Shown: positions 43,363 through 53,162 of the stretch, in pieces | How positions within the stretch are numbered: the stretch's first letter is position 1 | Layout of the letters: the number at the start of each line of letters is the position of its first letter | From: an uncultured beta proteobacterium | GTDB lineage: Bacteria > Pseudomonadota > Gammaproteobacteria > Burkholderiales > Burkholderiaceae_C | Length of the DNA: 60,147 nucleotides | Direction: 5' to 3' | Assembly (NCBI GenBank): GCA_903845935.1 | Contig: CAIMZI010000039.1 | Location: 1 to 60,147, forward strand | The notes under the pieces: model-generated | Told to the model about the DNA's origin: nothing | The model's database searches: none | What the model saw: only the letters and a program-made list of their open reading frames with translations | Made by a program: the position numbers and the translations under genes

Positions 43363-45033
43363 ATGACAGTTTGCGAGGTGTCGCGGAGCAGCCGCGCTTG
43401 TGCGTTGGTGAGTCTGCTATGGGCCAGTCAGCTTGCAATGGGGCAAACGCCGCCCGATGCGGGACGCATCCTGCAAGACACCCGCCTGCCTGCGGCGCAG
43501 TCTGAGCCATTGGCCGTGCCCCCAATAGAAGCGTCTGCTGCGCCGCACGCCAAGCCAGCCGCCTCGCCCAATGACGCCACGGTGCAGGTCAGTCAGTTCA
43601 CATTCAGCGGCAACGCCGCGCTTTCCTCCGAAACACTGAGCCTGGCACTGGCGCCTTGGGTGGGCCGTCCGCTCAACTTTGGGCAACTGATAGAGGCCGT
43701 GGAGGCGGTAGAGGCGCGCTACAAGAAGTCGGGCTTCTTTCTGGCGCAGGCCAATCTGCCGCCGCAAAAAATCCATGATGGCGAGATTGAAATCAGCATC
43801 AGCGAAGGCCGCTTGGGCGAGACGCGGCTGGAGGGCGAAAGCCTGATTGCCGCCAACGTGGTGTATGACTATCTGGACCGCCTGCCCAAGCAGCAGGCCC
43901 TGGTGCTGGCCATGGTGGAGCGTCAGGTGCTGCTGATCAATGAGCTGGCCGGAAGCAAGGTCAATCTGGACCTGCAGGCAGGGGACCTGCCCGGCACCAC
44001 CGACGTGGTGCTGACCCAGGTGGCAGACCAGCCGCTCAATGGCAAGTTGGAAATCAACAACTACGGCGCCCCATCCACCGGCCAAAACCGCGTTGGACTC
44101 ACATTGCTGGGCAACAGCCTGTTCCAACAGGGCGAGCGAATCACCTTCAACACCATGACCAGCGACACCAGTGGCCTGCTCAGTTACACCCTGCGCGGCG
44201 AGTTGCCGGTTGGCGGGGACGGCTGGCGCGTCAGTGCCACGGCCAGCCGCGCCAGCTACAGCCTGGGCGGCGACTTTGCCGCGCTCGATGCCAGTGGCGT
44301 GGCCGACTCTTTGCGCGCCGGTGTGGCCTATCCCCTGTTGCTCAGCCGCAGCAAAAATCTGCGCTTCCAGCTAGATGCCGATCAAAGCCATCTGGTGGAC
44401 AATTTCAGGGCCAGTGCCACCTATCTGGACAAGCAATCCGCCGGTCTGAGCCTGAGCGCCAATGCCGACTGGACCGACGAAGCCGGCGGCAGCAACCGCA
44501 TGGACCTGGTGTTGCGAAGCGCCAGACTCGCCCTGGGCGCCGCAGCTGCCCAGCAGGACACTTATGCCACCGAGGGCGACTTTGGCAAGCTGGTGTTCAA
44601 TGCCACGCGCCAGCAGTCGCTCATGGCCAGGCTGAGCCTGCAGCTGGGCCTGAGCTGGCAAGAGGCCAGCAAAAACCTGGACTCATCCGAAAAGTTTTCG
44701 TTGGGCGGCCCGCAGACCATGCCCGGCTATGGCAACGGCGATGGCATTGGCGACGCCGGTTACCAGCTCAAGCTGCAACTGCGCTATGAGGCGCTGCCGG
44801 GTCTGGCCCTTAGCCTGTTCAGCAATTACGCCAACCTGAAGCTGCATGAAGCCGCGCTGGCAAGCGACGCCAGCAACGAGCGCATCCTCAGCGACTACGG
44901 TCTGGGTGCGGACTGGGCGCTGGGCAAACACGTAAGCGCCAGCGCCCTGATGGGCTGGCCCAGCAAGGTCGCCAGCAATCCGGCCGACAACGACAAACCA
45001 CGCTTCTGGCTCACCGCAGCCTACGCCTGGTAA
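43363..45033 (+). CDS. Two-partner secretion outer-membrane transporter (TpsB/ShlB family)
   Basis: A 556-residue outer-membrane protein of the FhaC/ShlB type. An N-terminal signal (CALVSLLWASQLAMG) is followed by a proline-rich linker, POTRA domains (about 80-225; VQVSQFTFSGNAALSSETLS, KSGFFLAQANLPPQ) and a C-terminal 16-strand barrel, ending in the outer-membrane aromatic signature AAYAW. The GGPQTMPGYGNGDGIGD block corresponds to the conserved VRGY/F-type loop motif in the barrel, here as MPGY. It exports the adhesin-like protein encoded next. The ATG at 43363 has AAGGG five bases before it. Confidence 0.92.
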   Translation: MTVCEVSRSSRACALVSLLWASQLAMGQTPPDAGRILQDTRLPAAQSEPLAVPPIEASAAPHAKPAASPNDATVQVSQFTFSGNAALSSETLSLALAPWVGRPLNFGQLIEAVEAVEARYKKSGFFLAQANLPPQKIHDGEIEISISEGRLGETRLEGESLIAANVVYDYLDRLPKQQALVLAMVERQVLLINELAGSKVNLDLQAGDLPGTTDVVLTQVADQPLNGKLEINNYGAPSTGQNRVGLTLLGNSLFQQGERITFNTMTSDTSGLLSYTLRGELPVGGDGWRVSATASRASYSLGGDFAALDASGVADSLRAGVAYPLLLSRSKNLRFQLDADQSHLVDNFRASATYLDKQSAGLSLSANADWTDEAGGSNRMDLVLRSARLALGAAAAQQDTYATEGDFGKLVFNATRQQSLMARLSLQLGLSWQEASKNLDSSEKFSLGGPQTMPGYGNGDGIGDAGYQLKLQLRYEALPGLALSLFSNYANLKLHEAALASDASNERILSDYGLGADWALGKHVSASALMGWPSKVASNPADNDKPRFWLTAAYAW

Positions 45034-45062
45034 ACACCACAAAGCGACAGGGAGCTAGCCGC

Positions 45063-48000
45063 ATGAACCATATTTACCGACTCGTCTGGAGCAGCCTCAG
45101 CGGCGCTTGGGTTGCGGCAGCAGAAACCAGCCCTGCCTGCGGCAAGGCCGGTACCGTGCTTCGCGCCACCGCGCCCATGCTCAAGCGCGCAGCAAAGCCG
45201 CCGCTTGAAGCGACCCTGCCGCGACTGAGCCTGGCGCTCGCCTGCTTGCTGGCCCTTCCGGCCCATGCACTGGATGCCGCTGCCCTGCCCAAGGGCGGGC
45301 AAGTCACGGCGGGTAGTGCCAGCATCAGCAGCAGCGGCAACACGCTGCAGGTGTTGCAAAACAGCCAACGGGCCGCGCTGGACTGGCAGAGCTTTCAGAT
45401 CGGCTCTGGCGCTACGGTCAACTTTGTGCAGCCCAACAGCAGCGCAGTGGCACTCAACCGCGTCCTGGGCAACGATGCCAGCCAGATCTATGGCCAACTC
45501 AACGCCAACGGCCAGGTGTTCTTTAGCAACCCCAATGGCATGTTGTTTGCGCCCGGCAGTCAGGTCAATGTGGGCGGCCTGCTGGCCACCACGCTCGGCA
45601 TTGGCAACGACGATTTCATGGCGGGCAATTACCTGTTCAGCAAGGCCGGCAGCGGCAGCATCAGCAACGCAGGCCTCATCAACGCGCAAGGCAGCATCGC
45701 CCTGGTGGGCAAGCAGGTGCAAAACGCCGGGCAACTGATTGCCACCACCGTCACCCTGGCCGCTGGCAACACCGTCGCACTAGACCTGAGCGGCGACGGC
45801 CTGATTCGTGCGCGGGTAGTGGACGCTGCTTTGCAGTCCAGCATAGAAAACTCCGGCAGCATTACTGGCACTGCGGCCGTCACCCTGACTGCCGGCCAGG
45901 TACAAAGCGCGCTCCATAGCGTAGTGAACAACAGCGGGGTCATCAAGGCGACTGGTTTGTCCATGCAGGGCGGCGAGATTGTGCTGCAGGGCGGCAGCGT
46001 TCTGAATTCGGGCTTGCTTGATGTGTCCGGTGCCACGGGCGGGGGCAGCATCCAGCTGATGGGCGATATGGCTCAGGGCCAAGTGAGCTTGGCCGGTACG
46101 CTGGACGCGTCGGCCCCGCAGTCGGGTGATGGCGGTTCCATAGAAACCAGTGCGGCGCATGTCAAGGTGCTGGACGGCACCAAGGTAAGGACCCTGGCGG
46201 CAAACGGAAAAAGCGGTCGCTGGCTGATAGACCCGATGGACTTCAATATTGGCGGTGCCAATGCCGACATATCTGCTACTGCACTGAGCAGCAATTTGGG
46301 TGGTGGCGATGTACAGATCCAAAGCAGCGCCGGCACCCAGGTGACTGCCGGCAATGGCGACATCAATGTCAACGACGCGGTGAACTGGAGCGCCAACCAA
46401 CTGACGCTGACGGCCCAGGGCAACATCAACATCAATGCCAATCTCAATGGGGGCACAGCCGGTAAGTTGGCATTGGAGTATGGGCAGGGAGCTGTGGCTA
46501 AGGGCAATACGGCGGACTACTACCTCAACAACGGCAGCAGCATCAGCCTGCCGGCTGGCGGCAACTTCAGCACCAAGCTGGGCGGCGATGGTGCGACCAT
46601 CGCTTACACCGTCATCACGGCCTTGGGTGCGGCGGGCAGCATGACTCAGACCGATTTACAGGGCATCAATGGCGGTTTGGCGGGCAACTATGCGCTGGGT
46701 GGTGATATCGATGCCAGCGGTACCGTGAATTGGAATAGTGGGTCCGGTTGGACACCTCTGGGCTATTACCCCTCTGCGGATCGCGCCGCGTTTTCCGGCA
46801 CCCTGGCGGGTCTGGGTCATCGTGTCAGCAACTTAACGACGGTCACCAATTACGACGTCGGCGGACGGGATGCCGGATTGGTTTCCGACAACTCGGGCAC
46901 GCTGCGCGATATCGGTCTGGTGAATGTTAGCGTGACGGGGGTCGGCAATTACACAGCTAGCGGCGGCATTGCCGGAGGCAACAGTGGCACGATCAGCAAC
47001 AGCTATGCCACGGGCACTGTGGCTGCGGTGAGCTCTGTGGGCGGACTGGTTGGAAAAAATGATGGCACCGTTCGCAATAGCTACAGTATGGCGATCGCCT
47101 ATGGAACCAGTGACGTCGGTGGACTGGTGGGTTACAACACCTTCGCCATCAGCAACAGCTACAGCACTGGGGCCGTCACCGGCACCAATGACATCGGCGG
47201 ACTGGTGGGAAATAATATCGACGCCATCAGCAATAGCTACAGCACGGGTCTGGTATCGAGTGGCTCCCACACGGGCGGGCTGGTGGGTCTCAATGCCGGT
47301 AGCAGCGTCAGCAGCAGCTACTGGAATACCGATACCTCTGGTCAGTCGTCTGTCAACGCGGTCGGCATCGGACTGACTGCTGCGCAAATGCAACAGGCCA
47401 GCAGCTTTGGCGGCTGGAATGTGGCGAGCGGCAGTGGGAGCAGCGGCGTATGGCGCATTTATGCGGGCCAATCCAATCCCTTGCTGCGCAGCTTTTTGAC
47501 ACCGCTGACCGTGACCGCAAATGACGCCAGCAAGACCTATGACGCACAGGCTTATGCGGGCAGCAAGGGTGTGACATATTCGCTGCCGGTTTTGCAATCG
47601 CTCTTGCTGGGCTCTGTGTCCTATGTGGGGTCGCCGACCAACACGGTCAATGTGGGCAGCTATTTCATCGCTCCAACGGGCTTGTACTCAAGCCAGCAGG
47701 GTTATGACATCAGCTATGCCAGTGGAACGCTGGTCGTTTCACCGGCGTCGCTGACGGTGACCGGACTCAGCGCAGTCAGCAAGGTATATGACGCTGGGCT
47801 GAGCGCAGCACTGACCGGAACGGCGACGGTGACCCCCTTGCGTGGTGATGTGGTCAGCTTGACGGGCACGGCCTCGGCTGCCTTCGCCAACAAGAATGTG
47901 GGCACGGCCAAGGTCGTCACCACCTCTGGCTTGAGCCTGAGCGGCAGCGGCGCAGGCAACTACACCCTGTTGCAGGAAAGCACCACGGCCAATATCACAC

Positions 48001-49862
48001 CGGCGACACTGACGGTGGTTGGCCTGAGCGCCACCAGCCGGGTTTATGACGCGACGATGGTCGCAGGTCTCACCGGCACGGCCACTGTGGCGGCCTTGAG
48101 CGGCGACACGGTCACCCTGGCTGGCACCGCCACCGGAGCGTTTGCCAACAAGAATGTGGGCACGGCCAAGGTCGTCACCACCAGTGGCTTGAGCCTGGGC
48201 GGAGCCGATGCGCTGAACTACACCTTGGTACAAGAAAGCACCACGGCCAACATCACACCGGCGACACTGACGGTGAGCGGCATCACAGCCGCCAACAAGA
48301 CCTACGACGGAACCGCGTTTGCCACGGTGAGCGCGACCAACGCGCTGTACGGCGGCTTGATCAGTGGTGACGCGGTCAGCGTTGCGGCGACCGGCGTCTT
48401 CACTGACAAGAACGCTGCCCTTGGTAAAACGGTGACGTTGGCCAGCAGCTACAGCGGAGCCGATGTGGGAAACTACAACATCAGCAACCAGGGCAGCACC
48501 ACGGCCAACATCACGCAACTCGCGTCTGTGGCCTGGGTCGGTGGCAGCTCTGGACTCTGGTCCGTGGCGGCCAATTGGGCGGGTGGCGCCTTGCCTAATG
48601 CCAGCAATGTTGCCGCAGTCATCTTGCCCCAGGGCGCCAGCGTGACCTATGACGCGGCTACAGGGCTGACCCAACTGAGCAGCCTGACGCAAGCGAGCAG
48701 TTTGTCCAATCTGGGCGGACTCACGCTAGCAGGCGGACAGCTGACGCTGAACTCCAGCCTAAGCCTGCCGAGCCTGCGCTTGAATAGTGGCAGCCTGAAT
48801 GTCAACGGCGATCTCAGCAGCCCCGACTTTTTCCAAACCGGTGGCACATTGGGTGGCAGTCTGGTGAACGTGACGCTGGCCAGTCTGAGCAGCATGAGTC
48901 TGAGCAGTTTGAATGCCAGCAAAAGCGTGACTTTGAGCGCGGCAGGCTCAATTCAGGGCACTGTTGCCACAAGCGCTGGTGCTCCCAGTGGGCCAGACAT
49001 CAGCGCACCGCAGGTTTCTCTCAGCGCAGCAACCGGCATTGGCAAGGTCGGCTCACCCTTGAAGCTGGTGGCTTCGGCATTGTCGGTCCACACGCTGGCG
49101 GGCCCGGTGCAGATCAGCAACACGCCGGTGGCCGGGGTGACGATTTCCAGCCTGACGACGGGGGACGCGTCGGATCTGGCCTATATGCAGTCCGGCCAGT
49201 CTCTGGCCATCAGCGACGTTGTGTCTACGGTCGGCGGTGCGGTGCTGATTGATCCGCCGACATCGCTGAGCATGAGCCCCGCGGCCAGCATCTCGTCCGG
49301 CGGCGGTGCGGTGGTGTTGCAGGCCAGCAGCGATATCAGCCTGAGCCGGGTGGATGCCGGTTCGGGCAGCGTGTCGATTGCCTCCAGCGGCGGCGCCATC
49401 AGTGCAGTCACCAGCGGCAACAACATCACGGCTGGATCCCTTCGCCTGGCCGCTCCTGGCAGTGTGCAACTGGCTTATGTGGCAAGCTCGTTGGATACCT
49501 CGGGCGTGGGGGGCGGGCTGTCGGTGGTGAATAACTCGGCAGCGTCTGCCTCGGTCACTGCGTTGATTGCCTCCACGATTCAGCCGGTTCTTGCGCCCAC
49601 GGTGAATGCCGTCGATTCTGTCGCAACCACGAGTACAGGCCCGACGAACAGCGCGACGACGGCTGGCACTGCGGCCAGCACGGAGCCCACAGCAAGCGCA
49701 CCGGCGGACAGCGCTAGCCCAGCGAACCCCAAGCCAGCCGCTACCGCCCCGGCCGCCGTCCAAACCTTGGTGGTTGGAACCTCGACGGTGCAAAAGCCGG
49801 CTAGTGAAATCGTGCAGGCCGCCAAGCCCAAGGGCCAGCAACTGATGTGCAGAAGGGGTTGA
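45063..49862 (+). CDS. Filamentous-haemagglutinin-type secreted protein (TpsA)
   Basis: A 1599-residue exoprotein. It begins with an extended signal peptide (MNHIYRLVWSSLSGAWVAAAE; hydrophobic core ending LPAHA near residue 69), then the TPS secretion domain with FFSNPNGMLFAPGSQVNVGGLLATT. A beta-helical stem is followed by five GLUG repeats (about 633-760), MBG/YDG-type domains (about 815-1155) and an Ala/Thr/Pro-rich tail. The C-terminus is LMCRRG, with a single cysteine. Such proteins act as adhesins or biofilm factors on the cell surface. The TpsB partner precedes and a FecR-domain protein follows. Ligand unknown. Confidence 0.93.
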   Translation: MNHIYRLVWSSLSGAWVAAAETSPACGKAGTVLRATAPMLKRAAKPPLEATLPRLSLALACLLALPAHALDAAALPKGGQVTAGSASISSSGNTLQVLQNSQRAALDWQSFQIGSGATVNFVQPNSSAVALNRVLGNDASQIYGQLNANGQVFFSNPNGMLFAPGSQVNVGGLLATTLGIGNDDFMAGNYLFSKAGSGSISNAGLINAQGSIALVGKQVQNAGQLIATTVTLAAGNTVALDLSGDGLIRARVVDAALQSSIENSGSITGTAAVTLTAGQVQSALHSVVNNSGVIKATGLSMQGGEIVLQGGSVLNSGLLDVSGATGGGSIQLMGDMAQGQVSLAGTLDASAPQSGDGGSIETSAAHVKVLDGTKVRTLAANGKSGRWLIDPMDFNIGGANADISATALSSNLGGGDVQIQSSAGTQVTAGNGDINVNDAVNWSANQLTLTAQGNININANLNGGTAGKLALEYGQGAVAKGNTADYYLNNGSSISLPAGGNFSTKLGGDGATIAYTVITALGAAGSMTQTDLQGINGGLAGNYALGGDIDASGTVNWNSGSGWTPLGYYPSADRAAFSGTLAGLGHRVSNLTTVTNYDVGGRDAGLVSDNSGTLRDIGLVNVSVTGVGNYTASGGIAGGNSGTISNSYATGTVAAVSSVGGLVGKNDGTVRNSYSMAIAYGTSDVGGLVGYNTFAISNSYSTGAVTGTNDIGGLVGNNIDAISNSYSTGLVSSGSHTGGLVGLNAGSSVSSSYWNTDTSGQSSVNAVGIGLTAAQMQQASSFGGWNVASGSGSSGVWRIYAGQSNPLLRSFLTPLTVTANDASKTYDAQAYAGSKGVTYSLPVLQSLLLGSVSYVGSPTNTVNVGSYFIAPTGLYSSQQGYDISYASGTLVVSPASLTVTGLSAVSKVYDAGLSAALTGTATVTPLRGDVVSLTGTASAAFANKNVGTAKVVTTSGLSLSGSGAGNYTLLQESTTANITPATLTVVGLSATSRVYDATMVAGLTGTATVAALSGDTVTLAGTATGAFANKNVGTAKVVTTSGLSLGGADALNYTLVQESTTANITPATLTVSGITAANKTYDGTAFATVSATNALYGGLISGDAVSVAATGVFTDKNAALGKTVTLASSYSGADVGNYNISNQGSTTANITQLASVAWVGGSSGLWSVAANWAGGALPNASNVAAVILPQGASVTYDAATGLTQLSSLTQASSLSNLGGLTLAGGQLTLNSSLSLPSLRLNSGSLNVNGDLSSPDFFQTGGTLGGSLVNVTLASLSSMSLSSLNASKSVTLSAAGSIQGTVATSAGAPSGPDISAPQVSLSAATGIGKVGSPLKLVASALSVHTLAGPVQISNTPVAGVTISSLTTGDASDLAYMQSGQSLAISDVVSTVGGAVLIDPPTSLSMSPAASISSGGGAVVLQASSDISLSRVDAGSGSVSIASSGGAISAVTSGNNITAGSLRLAAPGSVQLAYVASSLDTSGVGGGLSVVNNSAASASVTALIASTIQPVLAPTVNAVDSVATTSTGPTNSATTAGTAASTEPTASAPADSASPANPKPAATAPAAVQTLVVGTSTVQKPASEIVQAAKPKGQQLMCRRG
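46962..47351 (+). repeat. Five 78-bp repeats (GLUG motif) inside tpsA
   Basis: The codons for the central Gly-Gly of VGGLVG-like motifs start at 46962, 47040, 47118, 47196 and 47274, an exact period of 78 bases or 26 residues. Each unit reads roughly VGGLVG-(x)-N-(x)-ISNSYSTG. These are GLUG repeats, found in bacterial surface proteins. The exact nucleotide period suggests recent duplication or a strict structural constraint. Confidence 0.88.
47740..48520 (+). repeat. Tandem 258-bp repeats (YDG/MBG-type domains) inside tpsA
   Basis: Two adjoining units of 258 bases (86 residues) share the same block: GCCAACAAGAATGTGGGCAC occurs at 47886 and again at 48144, and the flanking sequence is nearly identical. 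Each encodes LTV-x-GL-(S)-x-VYDA...ANKNVGTAKVVTTSGLSL...NYTL-x-QESTTANITPA. A third, diverged unit follows (TYDGTAF, DKNAALGKTV). High nucleotide identity makes copy-number change by recombination likely. Confidence 0.88.
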
Positions 49863-49864
49863 AC

Positions 49865-50683
49865 ATGAACAGGTTTTCAATGCATCAACGAAGTTTCCGG
49901 TTTCCGCTGCAGTTGCTTGCGGGTATGTTGCTGAGCGCTGCGGTCTGGGCCCATACCGGCACGATCACCCATTTGTCCGGCGTGGTTTCTGTACGCAAGG
50001 CCGACGGGGCGTCTCTGGCGGCAAGCACCGGTACCCAGGTTCAAGGCGGCGATACCATCATCACGGGACCGGCAGGTTTTGTCCGTATGGAAATGAGCGA
50101 TGGCAGCGAGATGATTCTGCGACCGGATTCGCAGCTGAAGATTGAGGTCTACAGTTTTGACAGCGCCAAACCGCAAGAAGACAAATTCGTGTTGTCCATG
50201 CTCAAGGGCGGCCTGCGCGCGCTCACCGGGCTGGTCAGCAAGCGCGGTGACCACGACGCCTACCAGCTCAAGACGCCCACTGCCACCATTGGCATCCGCG
50301 GCACACAGTTTGACGGTCGCGTCTGTCAGAGCAGTTGCGGTTCGCTGCCGGACGGTGACTACTTCACGGTGAAGTCCGGAGCCATTCAGGCCTCCAACGA
50401 CGCCGGCTCGGTGCTGGTACCGATGGGCAAGGTGGTGTTTGTTCCGTCCACATTGCCTCCTGTGCTTTTGCCCAGAGACCCCGGTATTGGCTTTAGTCCG
50501 CCTGCGGCAATCCCCAAACTGGATGTCAAGAAGGTGGCGGCACTGGTGGCGGCAGCGACGGGCCCCGCGAACGCACCGGCGCCAAGCGGCAACGCTGCTG
50601 CACCTGCACCTGCACCGGCTGCGCCCAGCACTGCTCCCAGCCCGGCGCCTGGCGGCGGTGACACGGAATGCGTGGTGCAGTAA
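49865..50683 (+). CDS. Secreted FecR-domain protein linked to the TPS operon
   Basis: A 272-residue protein with a signal peptide (FRFPLQLLAGMLLSAAVWA), then a FecR-like domain (about 35-130; LSGVVSVRKADGASLAA, GGDTIITGPAGFVRMEMSDGSEMILRP) and a segment TPTATIGIRGTQFDGRVC followed by a Pro/Ala-rich tail. Unlike the iron-signalling FecR of E. coli, it lacks the cytoplasmic anti-sigma part and a central membrane helix. Similar proteins accompany surface adhesins. The ATG at 49865 (AGAAGGGG upstream) is three bases after the tpsA stop, so it is the last gene of the tpsB-tpsA operon. Confidence 0.88.
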   Translation: MNRFSMHQRSFRFPLQLLAGMLLSAAVWAHTGTITHLSGVVSVRKADGASLAASTGTQVQGGDTIITGPAGFVRMEMSDGSEMILRPDSQLKIEVYSFDSAKPQEDKFVLSMLKGGLRALTGLVSKRGDHDAYQLKTPTATIGIRGTQFDGRVCQSSCGSLPDGDYFTVKSGAIQASNDAGSVLVPMGKVVFVPSTLPPVLLPRDPGIGFSPPAAIPKLDVKKVAALVAAATGPANAPAPSGNAAAPAPAPAAPSTAPSPAPGGGDTECVVQ

Positions 50684-50697
50684 GCGCCTCACACCCA

Positions 50698-50760
50698 TAA
50701 AAAAACCGGACCCTTGGGTCCGGTTTTTTGTTGCCTGCACAACCGAAGTTGTGCAGTAGG
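50698..50760. terminator. Bidirectional terminator plus second hairpin
   Basis: A stem of about 13 bp (AAAAACCGGACCC / GGGTCCGGTTTTT, 50701-50728) has T runs on both strands, so it can stop both the tps operon and the convergent actP gene. A second perfect hairpin follows at 50735-50756 (CTGCACAAC-CGAA-GTTGTGCAG) without T run on the plus strand. Confidence 0.9.
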
Positions 50761-50769
50761 TCGCAACGC

Positions 50770-52584
50770 TTAGTGTCCGGATGCTCCAGAAGCACCCAGG
50801 CCGGTTTCAGACCGAACTTGCTGGGCCGGGAAGGCTGCACGTTCCTTGGCGGCGTTTGCGCTGCGGTCCATGATGGAGAACAGCCAGATGCCGACAAAGC
50901 CGATGGTCATGGAGAACAGGGCTGGCGAGCTATAGGGGAACCAGGCCGAGCCCTTGGGGTTGCCCAGAGTGGCTTCCCACACCGAAGGCGAGACGATGGT
51001 CAGGCCAACCGAGGAGATCAGACCCATGAAGCCGCCGATGACCGCGCCCTTGGTGGTGCAGTCTTTCCACAGCACCGCCATGAACAGCACGGGGAAGTTG
51101 GCGGACGCTGCAATCGCGAAGGCCAGCGACACCATGAAGGCGATGTTCTGCTTCTCGAAGGCGATGCCCAGAGCCACAGCCACGACGCCCAGTGCCACGG
51201 TGGTGTAACGCGAGACGCGCAACTCAGATGCGCTGTCGGCCTTGCCCTTCTTGATCAGCGTGGCATAGATGTCGTGGGACACCGCCGACGCGCCGGAGAG
51301 GGTCAAGCCAGCCACCACAGCCAGAATGGTGGCAAAGGCCACGGCCGAGATGAAGCCGAAGAACACATTGCCGCCGACCGCCTTGGCCACCAGCACGGCT
51401 GCCATATTGGCCGAGCCGCCGCCGCCCTTGATGACGCCGGTTGCGACGTTGGCAAATTCGGGGTTGGTCAGCACCAGGGTGATGGCACCGAAGCCGATGA
51501 TAAAAATCAGCACGTAGAAGTAGCCGATCCAGGTGGTTGCCCACAGAACCGATTTACGGGCTTGCTTGGCATCCGGCACGGTGAAGAAGCGCATCAGGAT
51601 GTGGGGCAGACCAGCAGTACCGAACATCAGGGCCATACCGAAGGAGATGGCGGAGATCGGGTCTTTCACGAAACCGCCAGGTCCCATGATGGCCAGGCCA
51701 ATCTTGGCGGGGTTCAGGCCGTTGGCCTTTTCCGTGGCAGCGGCAGCGGCAGCCACCAGCTCAGGCGTGTTCGCAGCAGCCGTCAGGGCAGCAGCGGCAG
51801 TCACCGCGGCGGCTTGCGTGTTGCCGGCGATCAGGGTACGCACTTCGACGCCCTTGGCAAACAACGCTTCGGGGCTGAAGCCGAATTGCGCCATGACCAT
51901 AAAGGCCATGAAGGTCACACCAGCCAGCAACATGCAGGCCTTGATGATCTGCACCCAGGTAGTTGCAGTCATACCGCCGAACAGCACATACACCATCATC
52001 AGCGCACCGACGATCACCACAGCCATCCAGTAGTCCAGGCCAAACAGCAGCTTGATCAGGGAGCCGGCACCCACCATCTGGGCGATCAGGTAGAAGGCCA
52101 CCACCACCAGCGTGCCCGAGGCTGCGAAGGCGCGGATCGGGCCCTGTTGGAAGCGGTAACCGGCGACGTCGGCAAAGGTGAACTTGCCCAGGTTGCGCAG
52201 ACGCTCGGCCATCAGGAAGGTCACGACGGGCCAGCCCACCAGAAAGCCGATGGAGTAAATCAGGCCGTCATAGCCGGTGGCCATCACAGCCGCGGAAATG
52301 CCCAGGAAGGAAGCTGCCGACATGTAGTCGCCGGCAATGGCCAGGCCATTTTGGAAACCGGTGATGCCGCCGCCACCCGTGTAAAAGTCGGCAGCCGACT
52401 TGGTCTTGGCTGCGGCCCACTTGGTGATGAACAAGGTGCCCACCACGAAGACGGCGAACATGGAGATGGCCACCCAGTTGGTGGGCTGCTTTTCTACTTG
52501 CCCGAGGTCGCCGCCGGCCGCAAAGGCCGAGCCTGCAACTAGCAGCATCAGCAGCGTGGCCAGTGTTTTGTTGGTCTTGCTCAT
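50770..52584 (-). CDS. actP: Cation/acetate symporter
   Basis: A 604-residue sodium:solute symporter of the ActP type. It opens with a signal-like helix ([18 protein letters not shown]), and has [31 protein letters not shown], the acetate-permease hallmark, plus about 13 membrane helices. Compared with E. coli ActP (549) it has a roughly 60-residue, Ala-rich insertion ([17 protein letters not shown]...) in one loop. It takes up acetate and other short carboxylates. The start overlaps the stop of the small DUF485 gene by four bases. Confidence 0.95.
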   Translation of the reverse strand: MSKTNKTLATLLMLLVAGSAFAAGGDLGQVEKQPTNWVAISMFAVFVVGTLFITKWAAAKTKSAADFYTGGGGITGFQNGLAIAGDYMSAASFLGISAAVMATGYDGLIYSIGFLVGWPVVTFLMAERLRNLGKFTFADVAGYRFQQGPIRAFAASGTLVVVAFYLIAQMVGAGSLIKLLFGLDYWMAVVIVGALMMVYVLFGGMTATTWVQIIKACMLLAGVTFMAFMVMAQFGFSPEALFAKGVEVRTLIAGNTQAAAVTAAAALTAAANTPELVAAAAAATEKANGLNPAKIGLAIMGPGGFVKDPISAISFGMALMFGTAGLPHILMRFFTVPDAKQARKSVLWATTWIGYFYVLIFIIGFGAITLVLTNPEFANVATGVIKGGGGSANMAAVLVAKAVGGNVFFGFISAVAFATILAVVAGLTLSGASAVSHDIYATLIKKGKADSASELRVSRYTTVALGVVAVALGIAFEKQNIAFMVSLAFAIAASANFPVLFMAVLWKDCTTKGAVIGGFMGLISSVGLTIVSPSVWEATLGNPKGSAWFPYSSPALFSMTIGFVGIWLFSIMDRSANAAKERAAFPAQQVRSETGLGASGASGH

Positions 52585-52889
52585 TTGGATGCGTCCTTCA
52601 GGATTTCTGCGGTCAAGGCGTCGAACTCGCTGTTCGCGCGGCGGACGTAGATGGCGGTGATGATGACCGTGAACACGATCACACCCATGCCGATCGGGAT
52701 GCCCAGCGTAGTCACGCCAGCACCGATCGGTTGTGCCAGAAAGGGTTTGTTGAAGGCAATCAGCGCGATGTAGCCGTAATACACGACCATCATCAGGAGC
52801 GTCAGCGTCCAGCCAAAGCTGGTGCGTTTGCTGCGAAGTTCTAGGTACTTCGGATTCTTTTGGATTTTGTCGACCACCGGATCACTCAT
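52581..52889 (-). CDS. yjcH: DUF485-family small membrane protein
   Basis: A 102-residue protein with two membrane helices. The family block [20 protein letters not shown] starts at about residue 12, followed by a [10 protein letters not shown] helix and the second helix [17 protein letters not shown]. It is nearly always found beside actP and presumably supports its assembly or activity, but its role is unproven. GGAGAC precedes the ATG at 52889. It is first in the actP operon and divergent from the MFS gene. Confidence 0.94.
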   Translation of the reverse strand: MSDPVVDKIQKNPKYLELRSKRTSFGWTLTLLMMVVYYGYIALIAFNKPFLAQPIGAGVTTLGIPIGMGVIVFTVIITAIYVRRANSEFDALTAEILKDASK

Positions 52890-53162
52890 GTGGGTCTCCT
52901 TTGGGTAGGTGAAAGGGAATAGAAAGCCATGTGCCCAACGAACACACGGCGCGATTCTGTTGACGGGGGCTGACCAAGTGCTTACGTATCAAGGGTGAAT
53001 GGGTCGACCTAGGGTTACTACGCATGCCCTGAAAAACGGGCTGAATCCGATGTAAGCTGTCAGTGCGCTGCCGTCAGATTGACGTCAGTACCCCATTCGA
53101 TAGTGCACAACGGCTTTTGCATGCCGGACGCAGTTGGAAATAGATCATCAGGAGACATAAGC

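Noticed and set aside
46962..47351. CRISPR-like periodicity
   Set aside because: The 78-base period is inside an open frame, the units are coding GLUG repeats, and there are no short identical repeats with variable spacers.
50728..52542. 604-codon plus-strand frame opposite actP
   Set aside because: It is rich in His, Gly and Gln, mirrors actP exactly, and begins inside the terminator region. ActP on the other strand is unmistakable.
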